A stretch of DNA of 64,000 bases from DASUNP01 sp963728545 (GTDB taxonomy: Bacteria > Acidobacteriota > Blastocatellia > UBA7656), in the NCBI GenBank assembly GCA_963728545.1, contig CAVSKO010000003.1, positions 1 through 64,000 on the forward strand. Direction: 5' to 3'. Position numbers and translations under genes: made by a program. Numbering within the stretch: the first letter of the stretch is position 1; each line of letters opens with the position of its first letter. Shown one piece after another: positions 35,906 to 43,926 of the stretch. The notes beneath the pieces were generated by a model. The model had not been told where the DNA came from and made no database searches. It saw only the letters and a program-made list of their open reading frames with translations.

Positions 35906-36685
35906 CTACCGGCCCTTGAAATCCGGCTTGCGCTTTTCGATAAACGCGCGGACGCCTTCTTCTTTGTCTTCGCTTGAAAAACAAAGAGCGAACAGATCAA
36001 CTTCGGCTTCAAGCCCGGCGCGCAAATCCAACCGCGCGGCATTCTTTACGGCTTGCTTCGCCATCTGAAGCGCGACCGGACTCATCTCGGCAATCTTATT
36101 GGCTATGTCCATAGTCTTTGCTTCAAGCTCTTCAGGCGCAAAGACGTGATTCACGAGGCCCAACGCCTGCGCCTCTTCCGCAGAGATCATATCGCCCGTC
36201 AGGATAAGCTCCATCGCTTTTCCTTCGCCTATCAATCGCGTGAGCCGCTGCGTGCCGCCGCCGCCGGGGATGATTCCAAGCTTGATTTCGGGCTGGCCGA
36301 GTTTCGCTCGCGTAGAAGCTATGCGCATGTCGCAGGCCAACGCCAGTTCGCAACCGCCGCCAAGCGCAAAACCATTTATCATCGCGATGACCGGCTTGGG
36401 GAAATCTTCGACGGCGTCAAATGCGCGGCGGCCTTTCATCACCGCGCGCTGCTTGACCGCAGTCATTCCTGCGAACTCATTTATGTCCGCGCCCGCTATG
36501 AAAGCCTTTTCGCCCGCGCCCGTGATAACCACAACCCGTACTTCTTCGTCGCGCTCAAGCTCATCAAAAGCCGCCAAAATATCGTTGCGCGTGGTAATGT
36601 TGAGCGCATTCAATTTGTCGGGCCGGTTGACGGTCACTACAGCAACGCGCCCGCGCTTGTCGATCAATACATTCTCTAATGCCAT
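35906..36685 (-). CDS. Enoyl-CoA hydratase
   Basis: A 259-residue crotonase-fold enzyme. Both catalytic glutamates are present: GGGCELALACDM and PEIKLGIIPGGGGTQR. The oxyanion-hole segment AFIAGADINEF is also present. It hydrates 2-enoyl-CoA to 3-hydroxyacyl-CoA. It is the last gene of the minus-strand run, 27 bp after the 3-hydroxyacyl-CoA dehydrogenase, which would take its product. Length is typical. Confidence 0.94.
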   Translation of the reverse strand: MALENVLIDKRGRVAVVTVNRPDKLNALNITTRNDILAAFDELERDEEVRVVVITGAGEKAFIAGADINEFAGMTAVKQRAVMKGRRAFDAVEDFPKPVIAMINGFALGGGCELALACDMRIASTRAKLGQPEIKLGIIPGGGGTQRLTRLIGEGKAMELILTGDMISAEEAQALGLVNHVFAPEELEAKTMDIANKIAEMSPVALQMAKQAVKNAARLDLRAGLEAEVDLFALCFSSEDKEEGVRAFIEKRKPDFKGR

Positions 36686-36712
36686 CTCTTCTCTCCTAAA
36701 TCAGATGTTAGA

Positions 36713-37567
36713 TCAATCCCACTTGTAGAAGCCTTCGCCCGTCTTCTTGCCGAGCTTCCCTTCGCTCACTTTGCGGCGGAGTATGTCAGGCGAGCGGAAT
36801 ACTTCCGAGCCTAATTTTTCAAAAAGGTAATCGGCGATATTCAACCTGATGTCCAATCCTACAAGGTCCGTCAGCCTCAAAGGCCCCATCGGGTGGTTAT
36901 AGCCGAGCACCATCGCTTTATCAATGTCTTCTGCGCTCGCTACGTCCGCCTCAAGCATTCTCATCGCTTCCAGTCCGAGCGCAACTCCCAGGCGGCTCGT
37001 CGCAAACCCCGGCGCGTCTTTTACTGTGATTGCCTCTTTCCCCATTCGCGCTGCAACATCGAGCGCAACCGCGAGCGTTTCGCCGGATGTCTCAGGCGCG
37101 ATTACTACTTCTATCAGCTTCATTATGTGAACGGGATTGAAGAAGTGCATTCCGATCACGCGGTCACGGCGCGAGGTCGCCGTCGCGATTGATTGAATGC
37201 TGAGCGACGAGGTGTTTGTCGCAAGGATCGTATCAGCCGCGCAAAGGCGGTCAAGACGGGAAAAAATATCGTGCTTCGCTTCCAGGTTTTCGAGGACCGC
37301 TTCGATAACCAGGTTAGCATTGCCCCCGGCATCTTCCAGATCGGTTGTTGTGCGAATTCGAGAAAGGGCTTCGCTCATTTCCGCATCGGTCACTTTGCCG
37401 CGCTCGACGCCCTTCTTTAAATTGTCCTCGATCTTTTTAAGGCCGCGCGCCGTGTACTCTTCGCTCACGTCCGTAAGCACGACTCTGTAGCCCGCTTGCG
37501 CCGCGACTTGGGCGATGCCATGCCCCATAGTTCCCGCGCCGATTACGGCAATCTCTTCGATGTTCAT
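36713..37567 (-). CDS. 3-hydroxyacyl/3-hydroxybutyryl-CoA dehydrogenase
   Basis: A 284-residue NAD-dependent dehydrogenase. The Rossmann motif GAGTMGHGIAQVAA is at the N-terminus, followed by the NTSSLSI segment and the active-site HFFNPVHIMKLIEVV. The C-terminal domain ends GKKTGEGFYKWD, as in Hbd/PaaH. It oxidises 3-hydroxyacyl-CoA to 3-ketoacyl-CoA. The start at 37567 lies 7 bases after the upstream crotonase gene's stop, with AAGAG before it; a longer upstream frame is rejected. Confidence 0.94.
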   Translation of the reverse strand: MNIEEIAVIGAGTMGHGIAQVAAQAGYRVVLTDVSEEYTARGLKKIEDNLKKGVERGKVTDAEMSEALSRIRTTTDLEDAGGNANLVIEAVLENLEAKHDIFSRLDRLCAADTILATNTSSLSIQSIATATSRRDRVIGMHFFNPVHIMKLIEVVIAPETSGETLAVALDVAARMGKEAITVKDAPGFATSRLGVALGLEAMRMLEADVASAEDIDKAMVLGYNHPMGPLRLTDLVGLDIRLNIADYLFEKLGSEVFRSPDILRRKVSEGKLGKKTGEGFYKWD

Positions 37568-37574
37568 AATCTCT

Positions 37575-38354
37575 TTAGAATTTTGGCTCGCGTTTTTCAA
37601 TAAAGGCGTTCAGCCCTTCAGCCGAGTCTTCAATCTGGAAGCATGCTTTTTGCGCGGCGGTTTCGTAATCGAGCATCTCATCAAAGCTCGCGTTCAAGCT
37701 CCTGTAGACCGCTTGCTTTATCATCGCGATAATGCGCGGCGAGTTCCTGATAAAACGCTGAACCATTTTATCGGTTTCCGCTTCAAGCTGCTCGTGAGGC
37801 ACAACCCGGTTGACCATACCGAGCCTGTAGGCGTCAGTCGCGCTGATAACGTCGCCGCTCATCATCAGCTCGCACGCGACGGCAGTGCCCGCAAGTCTCG
37901 GCAGAAAGTAAGTGCCGCCCCAATCCGGGTGCAGCCCCAACCGTATGAACGTCTCGCCAAAGCTTGCGCGCTCGCTCGCGATGCGCACGTCACACGCGAG
38001 CGCGAGGTTGATGCCGCCTCCGGCGGTCGGCCCGTTGATGGCCGCGACGACCGGCTTGGGCAATTCGCGAATCTTGCTCACAACTTTGCGGGCCACCGAG
38101 AGAACGCGATCAAGCGAGTCGTCGTCGCCGGTATTTCTGACCTGGGCCAGAAACTTGACATCAGCGCCCGAGCAGAAACCCTTTCCGGCGCCGGTTATCA
38201 CGACTGCGCGAACCTCTTCCGAGTCACACTGGCAAAGGGCTTCGTAAATCTCTTCGCGCATCGAGCCGACAAAAGCATTCAACCGCTCAGGGCGGTTCAA
38301 GGTGATTCGCGCGACGTGATCGGCTTTTTCGAAGATTATGTTCTCGAACGCCAT
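37575..38354 (-). CDS. Enoyl-CoA isomerase of the PaaG type
   Basis: A 259-residue crotonase-family protein. The first catalytic Glu position is Asn (GGGINLALAC) while an Asp is present in HPDWGGTYFLPRL, the arrangement of PaaG-type isomerases rather than hydratases. It probably moves a double bond, as in phenylacetate or unsaturated fatty-acid oxidation. The neighbours are another crotonase upstream (15 bp) and the 3-hydroxyacyl-CoA dehydrogenase downstream. The substrate is not proven. Confidence 0.88.
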   Translation of the reverse strand: MAFENIIFEKADHVARITLNRPERLNAFVGSMREEIYEALCQCDSEEVRAVVITGAGKGFCSGADVKFLAQVRNTGDDDSLDRVLSVARKVVSKIRELPKPVVAAINGPTAGGGINLALACDVRIASERASFGETFIRLGLHPDWGGTYFLPRLAGTAVACELMMSGDVISATDAYRLGMVNRVVPHEQLEAETDKMVQRFIRNSPRIIAMIKQAVYRSLNASFDEMLDYETAAQKACFQIEDSAEGLNAFIEKREPKF

Positions 38355-38369
38355 ACGAAGTTAACTGTC

Positions 38370-39152
38370 TTACTTGCCTTTGAACTCAGGCTTTCGCTTT
38401 TCGCGGAAAGCGCGTATGCCCTCGCGGTGGTCTTCGCTCTTTACGAGTACGCTTTGGGCGAGCGCTTCAAGCAACCGCCCGGTTTGAAAATCGCTCGTCA
38501 CCGAATGCCAGAGAAGCCGTTTGGCTAAACCTAACGCTTCGGGCGCGCGGGTCAACAGATGCTCGGCCAGCTTTCGCGTGTGATCGAGCAATTCTTCGTG
38601 CGGCACCACGCGGTTGACCAGTCCTATGCGCTCGGCTTCCGCAGCCGGGATCATCTCACCCGTGAATATAAGCTCTTTGGCTTTCCCGTAGCCGATCAGC
38701 TTGACCAGCCGCGAGCAGCCGCCCGCGCCTGGTATCAAGCCGATATTATTTTCGCGGAATCCGAATCGCGCTTGATCCGACGCTATTCGCAGGTCGCACG
38801 AGAGCGTCACCTGCAACCCCGCACCCGTGCAGGGGCCGTTGATGGCTGCCAGCACAGGTTTTTCGATCAATTCAAGCTCGTCAAAGAATTGCGTCAGCCG
38901 GTGATTTTCGGCGCGAAATTTCTGCGTGCTCCATTCGCGCTCGAAATATTCGATGTCGCCGCCAGCCGAAAACGCCCGGCCCGCTCCCGTAAGAATAATG
39001 ACGCCGATCTCGTCGTTCGTTTGAAGTTCTGTGAACAGGCGAGTGAAATCCTGGCGCATCTCGTCGTTGATCGCGTTGAGCCGCTCCGGCCTGTTCAGCG
39101 TTATCGTGGCGATGCGGTCGGATAATTCAAAGGTGATTGTTTTGTAGTCCAT
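38370..39152 (-). CDS. Enoyl-CoA hydratase/isomerase family protein
   Basis: A 260-residue crotonase-fold protein. The oxyanion-hole segment AFSAGGDIEYF is present. At the first catalytic Glu position the sequence reads GAGLQVTLSCD (Gln), while the second site region is FRENNIGLIPGAGG. It may be an isomerase or a hydratase with altered chemistry. It is separated from the upstream aldehyde dehydrogenases by a family A palindrome and is the first gene of a tight four-gene block. Confidence 0.85.
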   Translation of the reverse strand: MDYKTITFELSDRIATITLNRPERLNAINDEMRQDFTRLFTELQTNDEIGVIILTGAGRAFSAGGDIEYFEREWSTQKFRAENHRLTQFFDELELIEKPVLAAINGPCTGAGLQVTLSCDLRIASDQARFGFRENNIGLIPGAGGCSRLVKLIGYGKAKELIFTGEMIPAAEAERIGLVNRVVPHEELLDHTRKLAEHLLTRAPEALGLAKRLLWHSVTSDFQTGRLLEALAQSVLVKSEDHREGIRAFREKRKPEFKGK

Positions 39153-39170
39153 TTGCCGTTAAGAAAAAAG

Positions 39171-39287
39171 ATTCACCGTCGCAGAGACACAGAGAGCACA
39201 GAGCGGGCACAGAGAAAACTCTGCGCCCCCGCCGCGTGCGAAGCACATCATCGGCCATATGCGTCCTCTGTGTCTGCGGCGGTGAGA
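39171..39287. repeat. Intergenic palindrome family A, copy 3
   Basis: The left arm begins ATTCACCGTCGCAGAGACAC; the right arm is CTCTGTGTCTGCGGCGGTGA. The roughly 60 bp before its right end match copy 2 (31.7 kb) almost exactly, so one is a recent duplicate of the other. It divides the acyl-CoA cluster into two blocks. Confidence 0.85.
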
Positions 39288-39347
39288 TGTCTCAAATAGA
39301 GCGCGCTCATACTTATTATGACTAATTCCCGACTTCTTGAGCGGTTG

Positions 39348-40784
39348 TTATTTTGTGCTGACGACAACCGCTTTGGTCTCGGAGTAATAATCGATCGCCT
39401 CGATGCCGTGCTCCTTGCCAAGCCCGCTCTGCTTGAACCCGCCGAACGGAAGCTCGTCGTAAATAATCTGCGCCGAGTTGATCCAGGTGTAACCGGCTTC
39501 GATGCGCTCTGCGGCCCACGTCGCCCGGTTCAAATCCCTGGTCCATATCGAAGACCCAAGACCGAAGATCGAGTCGTTAGCTTTTTCAATCGCTTCATCA
39601 AAGCTTGTGACGCGGAAGATCGGAAGCGCAGGGCCGAATACTTCTTCGGTCGCCACGCGCGCATCTTCAGGCACATCTGCAAGAAGCGTCGGAGCAAAGT
39701 AATGGCCTCGATCATACTCTTCACCCTTGAGCCGCTCGCCGCCCAAAAGCACCCGCGCGCCGCGATCTACGGCGTCCTGCACTTGCGCCTCAACCTCGTC
39801 GCGCTGCGTGGCGCTGTGCAATGGGCCGATGATCGATCCCTCGGCAAGGCCGTTGCCGACTCGAAGTTTTTTGACGCGGGCTACGAGCTTTTCCGTAAAT
39901 TCATCGGCAATCGAATCGAACAGGTAGAGCCGCTTGATCGCAAGACAAGCCTGCCCGCAATTGAAGAAGCGGCCCACAGCCGCCGCCTTCGCCGCTTCAT
40001 CTATGTCACCGTCATCGCAAACGATCATCGGGTCCGATCCGCCCAGCTCAAGCGTCACTCTTTTAATACCGCTCGCCGCCGAAGCCATCACGCGGCGGCC
40101 AACTTCGGTCGAGCCTGTGAAGCCTATTTTTCGCACTTTCGGATTTGTGACAATCTCTTCGCCCACGACCGAGCCGCGCCCCGTCACTACGTTAAGCACG
40201 CCTTTGGGCAAGCCCGCTTCTAAAAACAGCCCGACCACGCGCAGGTCAGTGAGCGGAGTCGTCTCGGCGGGTTTGATCACCATAGTATTTCCGGCCAGCA
40301 ACGCGGGGCCGATTTTATTGCCCATCAAAGAGACGGGAAAATTCCAGGGCACGATTGCGCCGCACACGCCCAACGGCCTTTTGATAATAAGCCCGTACTT
40401 ACCTTCATCAATTTGCGGGATGTAGCCGCCGCGTATGTTTTTGCCAAGCCCCGCATAATATTCAATCGTGTGCGCGTACCGGCGTATCTCAAGTATCGCT
40501 TCGCGAATGGGCTTGCCCTGCTCTTTCGTGAGCAGAGTAGCCAATTCCTTCTCGCGCCCCCGAATCAATTCAACCGTGCGGCGAAGCACGTCTGCGCGTT
40601 TGGCTTGCGGCCACTCGCTCCAGATTGCAAAAGCAGCCTCGGCGGCATCAATCGCTTCGCGCGCATCTTCAACCGTCGCCCTCGGAGTCGTATCTACAGG
40701 CTCACCCGTAGCCGGATTCATGACTTCGGTCAGCTCACCGTTGCGCGACCCGACCCATTCACCGCCTATCAACATCTGCGCCAT
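39348..40784 (-). CDS. NAD(P)-dependent aldehyde dehydrogenase
   Basis: A 478-residue aldehyde dehydrogenase. The general-base Glu lies in LELGGSDPMIV and the catalytic Cys in NCGQACLAIKR. PWNFPVSLMGNK is the usual N-terminal cofactor segment. It is of the succinate-semialdehyde/lactaldehyde type, oxidising an aldehyde to the acid. The start at 40784 has GGAG about 6 bases upstream; the longer frame reads into the 40.8-kb palindrome and is rejected. It is about 45% or more like the next gene by eye, so the two are paralogues. Confidence 0.93.
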   Translation of the reverse strand: MAQMLIGGEWVGSRNGELTEVMNPATGEPVDTTPRATVEDAREAIDAAEAAFAIWSEWPQAKRADVLRRTVELIRGREKELATLLTKEQGKPIREAILEIRRYAHTIEYYAGLGKNIRGGYIPQIDEGKYGLIIKRPLGVCGAIVPWNFPVSLMGNKIGPALLAGNTMVIKPAETTPLTDLRVVGLFLEAGLPKGVLNVVTGRGSVVGEEIVTNPKVRKIGFTGSTEVGRRVMASAASGIKRVTLELGGSDPMIVCDDGDIDEAAKAAAVGRFFNCGQACLAIKRLYLFDSIADEFTEKLVARVKKLRVGNGLAEGSIIGPLHSATQRDEVEAQVQDAVDRGARVLLGGERLKGEEYDRGHYFAPTLLADVPEDARVATEEVFGPALPIFRVTSFDEAIEKANDSIFGLGSSIWTRDLNRATWAAERIEAGYTWINSAQIIYDELPFGGFKQSGLGKEHGIEAIDYYSETKAVVVSTK

Positions 40785-40803
40785 AAAATCTCCAGTGATG
40801 AGT

Positions 40804-40856
40804 GATGAGTAATGAGTGATGAGTGAAAGCAAACTACTCATCACTCATTACTCATT
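40804..40856. repeat. Palindrome with GATGAGT/ACTCATC words
   Basis: The arms GATGAGTAATGAGTGATGAGT and ACTCATCACTCATTACTCATT pair at 20 of 21 positions. It separates the two aldehyde dehydrogenase genes. It is related in style to the palindromes at 10.3 and 55.9 kb and may be an attenuator or spacer. Confidence 0.75.
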
Positions 40857-40859
40857 ATT

Positions 40860-42305
40860 TTACCGCGTTATTACCACGCCCTTCGGCTCAAGGTAGTAAT
40901 CCAGAGCTTCAGGCCCGTGTTCGCGCCCGAACCCGCTGGCCTTTACGCCGCCGAACGGAAGCTCGTCATAGCCATAGTGCAGCGAGTTTACCCACACGTT
41001 ACCGGCCTCTATCCTGTCTATCGCCGTCTCTATGTTATCGAGATTCTTAGTCCAGATCGAAGAGCCAAGCCCGTAGATAGAGTTATTCGCTTTCTCGATT
41101 GCTTCATCCAGACTCGTGACGCGGAAGATCGGCAACAGCGGGCCGAACGTCTCTTCCTGCACGGCTCGCGCGTCGTCCGGCACATCGACGAGTATCGTCG
41201 GCTGGTAGAAATGGCCGCGCTCGTATTGCTCGCCTTCGGGTCGCGTGCCGCCCAGCACCACGCGCGCGCCGCGATCTACGGCGTCCTTCACTTGCGATTC
41301 AATCTCGTCTCGCTGCGCGGCGGTGTGCAGCGGCCCCATACGAATCTTCGGCTTCTCGGCCCGGCTCATACCGTCGCCCGCTTCGTAGCGCGAAACTTTG
41401 CCGACCAGTCCGTCAACAAACTCGTCAAAGACTTTATCGAATATGTAGAGCCGCTTCACCGCAAGACATGCTTGCCCCGCGTTCCAGAAGCGCCCCACCA
41501 TCGCGCCCGTGATGGCTTTTGCGATGTCGGCGTCTTCGCAAACGATCATCGGGTCCGACCCGCCTAGCTCAAGCGTCACGCGCTTAAAATCGCCGCAAGC
41601 AACTTCGGCAACATGCTTGCCTGTCGCAGATTCGCCCGTAAAAGCGATGCGGCGCACTTTGGGATTCCTGAGCAACTCTTCGCCGACAACGCTGCCCGGC
41701 CCTGTTATGACATTGAGCACGCCTTTAGGCAGTCCCGCCTGATTCATCAATTCGATAATGCGGATCGTAGTGAGCGGCGTCGTGGACGCCGGTTTGACGA
41801 CAACAGTGTTGCCCGCTGCGAGCGCAGGCCCGACCTTTGTGCCCATCAAAGTTATAGGAAAATTCCAGGGCACGATTGCGCCGCATACGCCGAGCGGCTT
41901 GCGCACGACCAAACCGTAGGCATTCTTCGCGGGCAGCGGCACCTGCGCGCCGCGAACCTTTGAAGCAAGCCCCGCATAAAAATCCAGCCCGTGAAGGAAA
42001 TGCTCGATTTCCGTGCCTGCCTCTTGAAACGGCTTTCCCTGCTCGCGCGTCAGTAGCTCGGATAATGATTTGCGCTCTGCTTCTACCAGCTCGGCAGCTT
42101 TGAACAACAGATTTGCGCGCTCTTCTGCCGATGTGCGCGACCACTCATCAAACGCAGCCGCAGCCGCGTCGATAGCCCTTTGAGCGTCTTCGGCATTTCC
42201 TTTCGGCGCGCTGTCTACTGTTTCGCCCGTAGCCGGGTTGCGCACTTCATAAGTCTCGCCTGTAATCGAATCTACAGATTCACCTGCTATAAACATCTTC
42301 GCCAT
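40860..42305 (-). CDS. NAD(P)-dependent aldehyde dehydrogenase, second copy
   Basis: A 481-residue aldehyde dehydrogenase. The Glu lies in LELGGSDPMIV, the catalytic Cys in NAGQACLAVKR, and PWNFPITLMGTK is present. The start has GGAGG upstream (GGAGGAATATTAATG). It lies 11 bp after the TetR-crotonase gene, so it is co-transcribed with it. Together with its paralogue downstream it would oxidise aldehydes from the same pathway. The substrate is not known. Confidence 0.93.
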   Translation of the reverse strand: MAKMFIAGESVDSITGETYEVRNPATGETVDSAPKGNAEDAQRAIDAAAAAFDEWSRTSAEERANLLFKAAELVEAERKSLSELLTREQGKPFQEAGTEIEHFLHGLDFYAGLASKVRGAQVPLPAKNAYGLVVRKPLGVCGAIVPWNFPITLMGTKVGPALAAGNTVVVKPASTTPLTTIRIIELMNQAGLPKGVLNVITGPGSVVGEELLRNPKVRRIAFTGESATGKHVAEVACGDFKRVTLELGGSDPMIVCEDADIAKAITGAMVGRFWNAGQACLAVKRLYIFDKVFDEFVDGLVGKVSRYEAGDGMSRAEKPKIRMGPLHTAAQRDEIESQVKDAVDRGARVVLGGTRPEGEQYERGHFYQPTILVDVPDDARAVQEETFGPLLPIFRVTSLDEAIEKANNSIYGLGSSIWTKNLDNIETAIDRIEAGNVWVNSLHYGYDELPFGGVKASGFGREHGPEALDYYLEPKGVVITR

Positions 42306-42316
42306 TAATATTCCTC

Positions 42317-43804
42317 CTACTTCCCTTTAAATTGTGCTTGGCGCTTTTGCGAATAGGCTTTCAAGCCTTCTTCGGCGTCTTCGCTTTGGAATAGTTGTTG
42401 TAACAACTCGCGCTCAAGCGCGAGCGATTCCGCAAGCGGCAGCTCAAGCCCCGTCTGCACCGCTCGCTTGATTAACCCGACTGCCTTGCTCGCTTTTGCG
42501 GGGGCTACGAATTGCTGCGCGTACTCAAGCACTTTTTCAAAGAAGTTCTCTTCTTCAAAAACCTGATTCACAAGCCCGATCTCAAGAGCCTCGTCAACAG
42601 AGATAGTCCGGCCCGTCGTCAAAAGCTCAAGCCCTTTCCCCTTGCCGACCACTCGCGGCAGCCGTTGCGTTCCGCCCATGCCGGGCAGCAAGCCGAGATT
42701 GATCTCAGGCACGCCGAGCTGAGCCGCGCCGCGCTTTGCAATTCTTATGTCGCAGGCCAGCGCGACCTCAAGCCCCCCGCCTACGGCGTGGCCGTTGATG
42801 GCCGCGATGATGAGCTTTTGCGTGTTCTCCATCCTGAGCAAAGTCTCGTTGCCGTGCAGGCTGAAGAAGTAGCGGAACTCCGGCGTAGCCGATAAAAGCA
42901 TCTTGATATTCGCGCCCGCGCAGAAAAACTTATCGCCCGCCCCGCGAAGCACGATGACGTGAACATCTTCGTCAAGGCGCGCTTCGAGTATAGCGTCGTC
43001 CAGGTCGCGCATCATCTCGTAGGTGTAGGTGTTGGCGGGCGGGTCGTTTAGCTCGATGACGGCAATGCCGTTTTCCGTGCTGTAATTGACCAGCCTGTTT
43101 TCCATCGCTTCTCTTGTCATACGTTTCTCCGTAATTATTGCTGCCAGATAGAGACCGAACGGTCCAGGTGCGATTCTCTTCCGGTTCTCGATGTTGCCGG
43201 CTTTTGCGGCTTTATCTCCGATGAAGCCGGAAAGAAAAATTCTCGTGATGTTTTGCGAAAGCCCGGCCACATCCACGTCTTTGCGCGGGTTGTACCAGTT
43301 GTAAATCCAGTTCATCATCCCAAAGAGCGAAAAAGTGGCTACCTTGATGTCCAGCCCTTCTACGCGATGTTGGCGGGCAATCTCTTCGAGCAGCTCTCGG
43401 ACCATATCAACGTATTGCCGTTTTTTAGAATTGACCTTCTTTAAGAAATCGCCGCTTATCGAGTTGGCTTCGTGCGAGAGCACTTTCATCTCGTTCATGT
43501 TGTTGACGAAATAATTCAAATGGTTCTCAATCAACAGCCGCAGCCGCCGAACCGGGTCATCTACGCCCGCCAAAAGCCTTCGGCAATCGTTGACAACCGT
43601 GCCAAAGCAGTAATCCTGAATCAGGAAGAGTAGCTCCTCTTTGCTGCTGAAATAATAGTATAGTCCCGAAAGACTCATCTTTGTAGCGCGGGCAATGTCG
43701 CGAATGCTGGTGGAGTGGTAGCCTTTCTCAGCAAAGATCGCGGCTGAGGTCTTCAACACGTGGACGAGTTTCTGGTCGTACCTAGATTGTGAATCACCGG
43801 GCAT
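42317..43804 (-). CDS. TetR-family regulator fused to enoyl-CoA hydratase
   Basis: A 495-residue two-part protein. Residues about 1-200 are a TetR repressor: the HTH is SIRDIARATKMSLSGLYYYF (33-52), then the ligand-binding helices. Residues about 234-495 are a complete crotonase with both catalytic glutamates (E346 in GGGLE, E367 in VPEINLG). The linker (about 203-228) looks like translated spacer. An internal ATG at 43120 (M229) has GGAGA 5 bases before it and would give a free 267-residue hydratase. Both forms may be made. The regulator probably senses an acyl-CoA, as PaaR/FadR relatives do. Confidence 0.9.
   Translation of the reverse strand: MPGDSQSRYDQKLVHVLKTSAAIFAEKGYHSTSIRDIARATKMSLSGLYYYFSSKEELLFLIQDYCFGTVVNDCRRLLAGVDDPVRRLRLLIENHLNYFVNNMNEMKVLSHEANSISGDFLKKVNSKKRQYVDMVRELLEEIARQHRVEGLDIKVATFSLFGMMNWIYNWYNPRKDVDVAGLSQNITRIFLSGFIGDKAAKAGNIENRKRIAPGPFGLYLAAIITEKRMTREAMENRLVNYSTENGIAVIELNDPPANTYTYEMMRDLDDAILEARLDEDVHVIVLRGAGDKFFCAGANIKMLLSATPEFRYFFSLHGNETLLRMENTQKLIIAAINGHAVGGGLEVALACDIRIAKRGAAQLGVPEINLGLLPGMGGTQRLPRVVGKGKGLELLTTGRTISVDEALEIGLVNQVFEEENFFEKVLEYAQQFVAPAKASKAVGLIKRAVQTGLELPLAESLALERELLQQLFQSEDAEEGLKAYSQKRQAQFKGK
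43153..43164. promoter_or_regulatory. Operator-like palindrome inside the TetR-crotonase linker
   Basis: GACCGAACGGTC is a palindrome with arms GACCG/CGGTC. It lies 33 bp upstream of the internal ATG at 43120, in the segment that reads as linker. It looks like a remnant operator of a once-separate hydratase gene. Its sequence resembles TetR-family operators but is not identical to the one at 43831. Confidence 0.35.
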
Positions 43805-43830
43805 ACGCTATAGGCTCAATAATGCAACTT

Positions 43831-43844
43831 CGAACAAGTGTTCG
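43831..43844. promoter_or_regulatory. Operator-like palindrome upstream of the TetR-crotonase gene
   Basis: CGAACAAGTGTTCG is a perfect palindrome (arms CGAACA/TGTTCG), extended to TCGAACA/TGTTCGA. It lies 27 bp upstream of the start at 43804 and 83 bp from the divergent thiO gene. It is a good candidate site for autoregulation by the TetR part. Confidence 0.5.
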
Positions 43845-43926
43845 ATAATATCCCGCTCTCACATTAACCGTCAAGCGGTGAGTTCCGATTTCTTATCAAT
43901 CGTTTTGGATGATACGATTACTCGTT

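Noticed and set aside
37515..38528. 337-codon plus-strand frame
   Set aside because: It lies antisense to two well-supported crotonase-family genes; such long antisense frames are common in this G+C-rich DNA.
39137..39325. 62-codon frame at 39.1-39.3 kb
   Set aside because: It is a read-through of palindrome copy 3.
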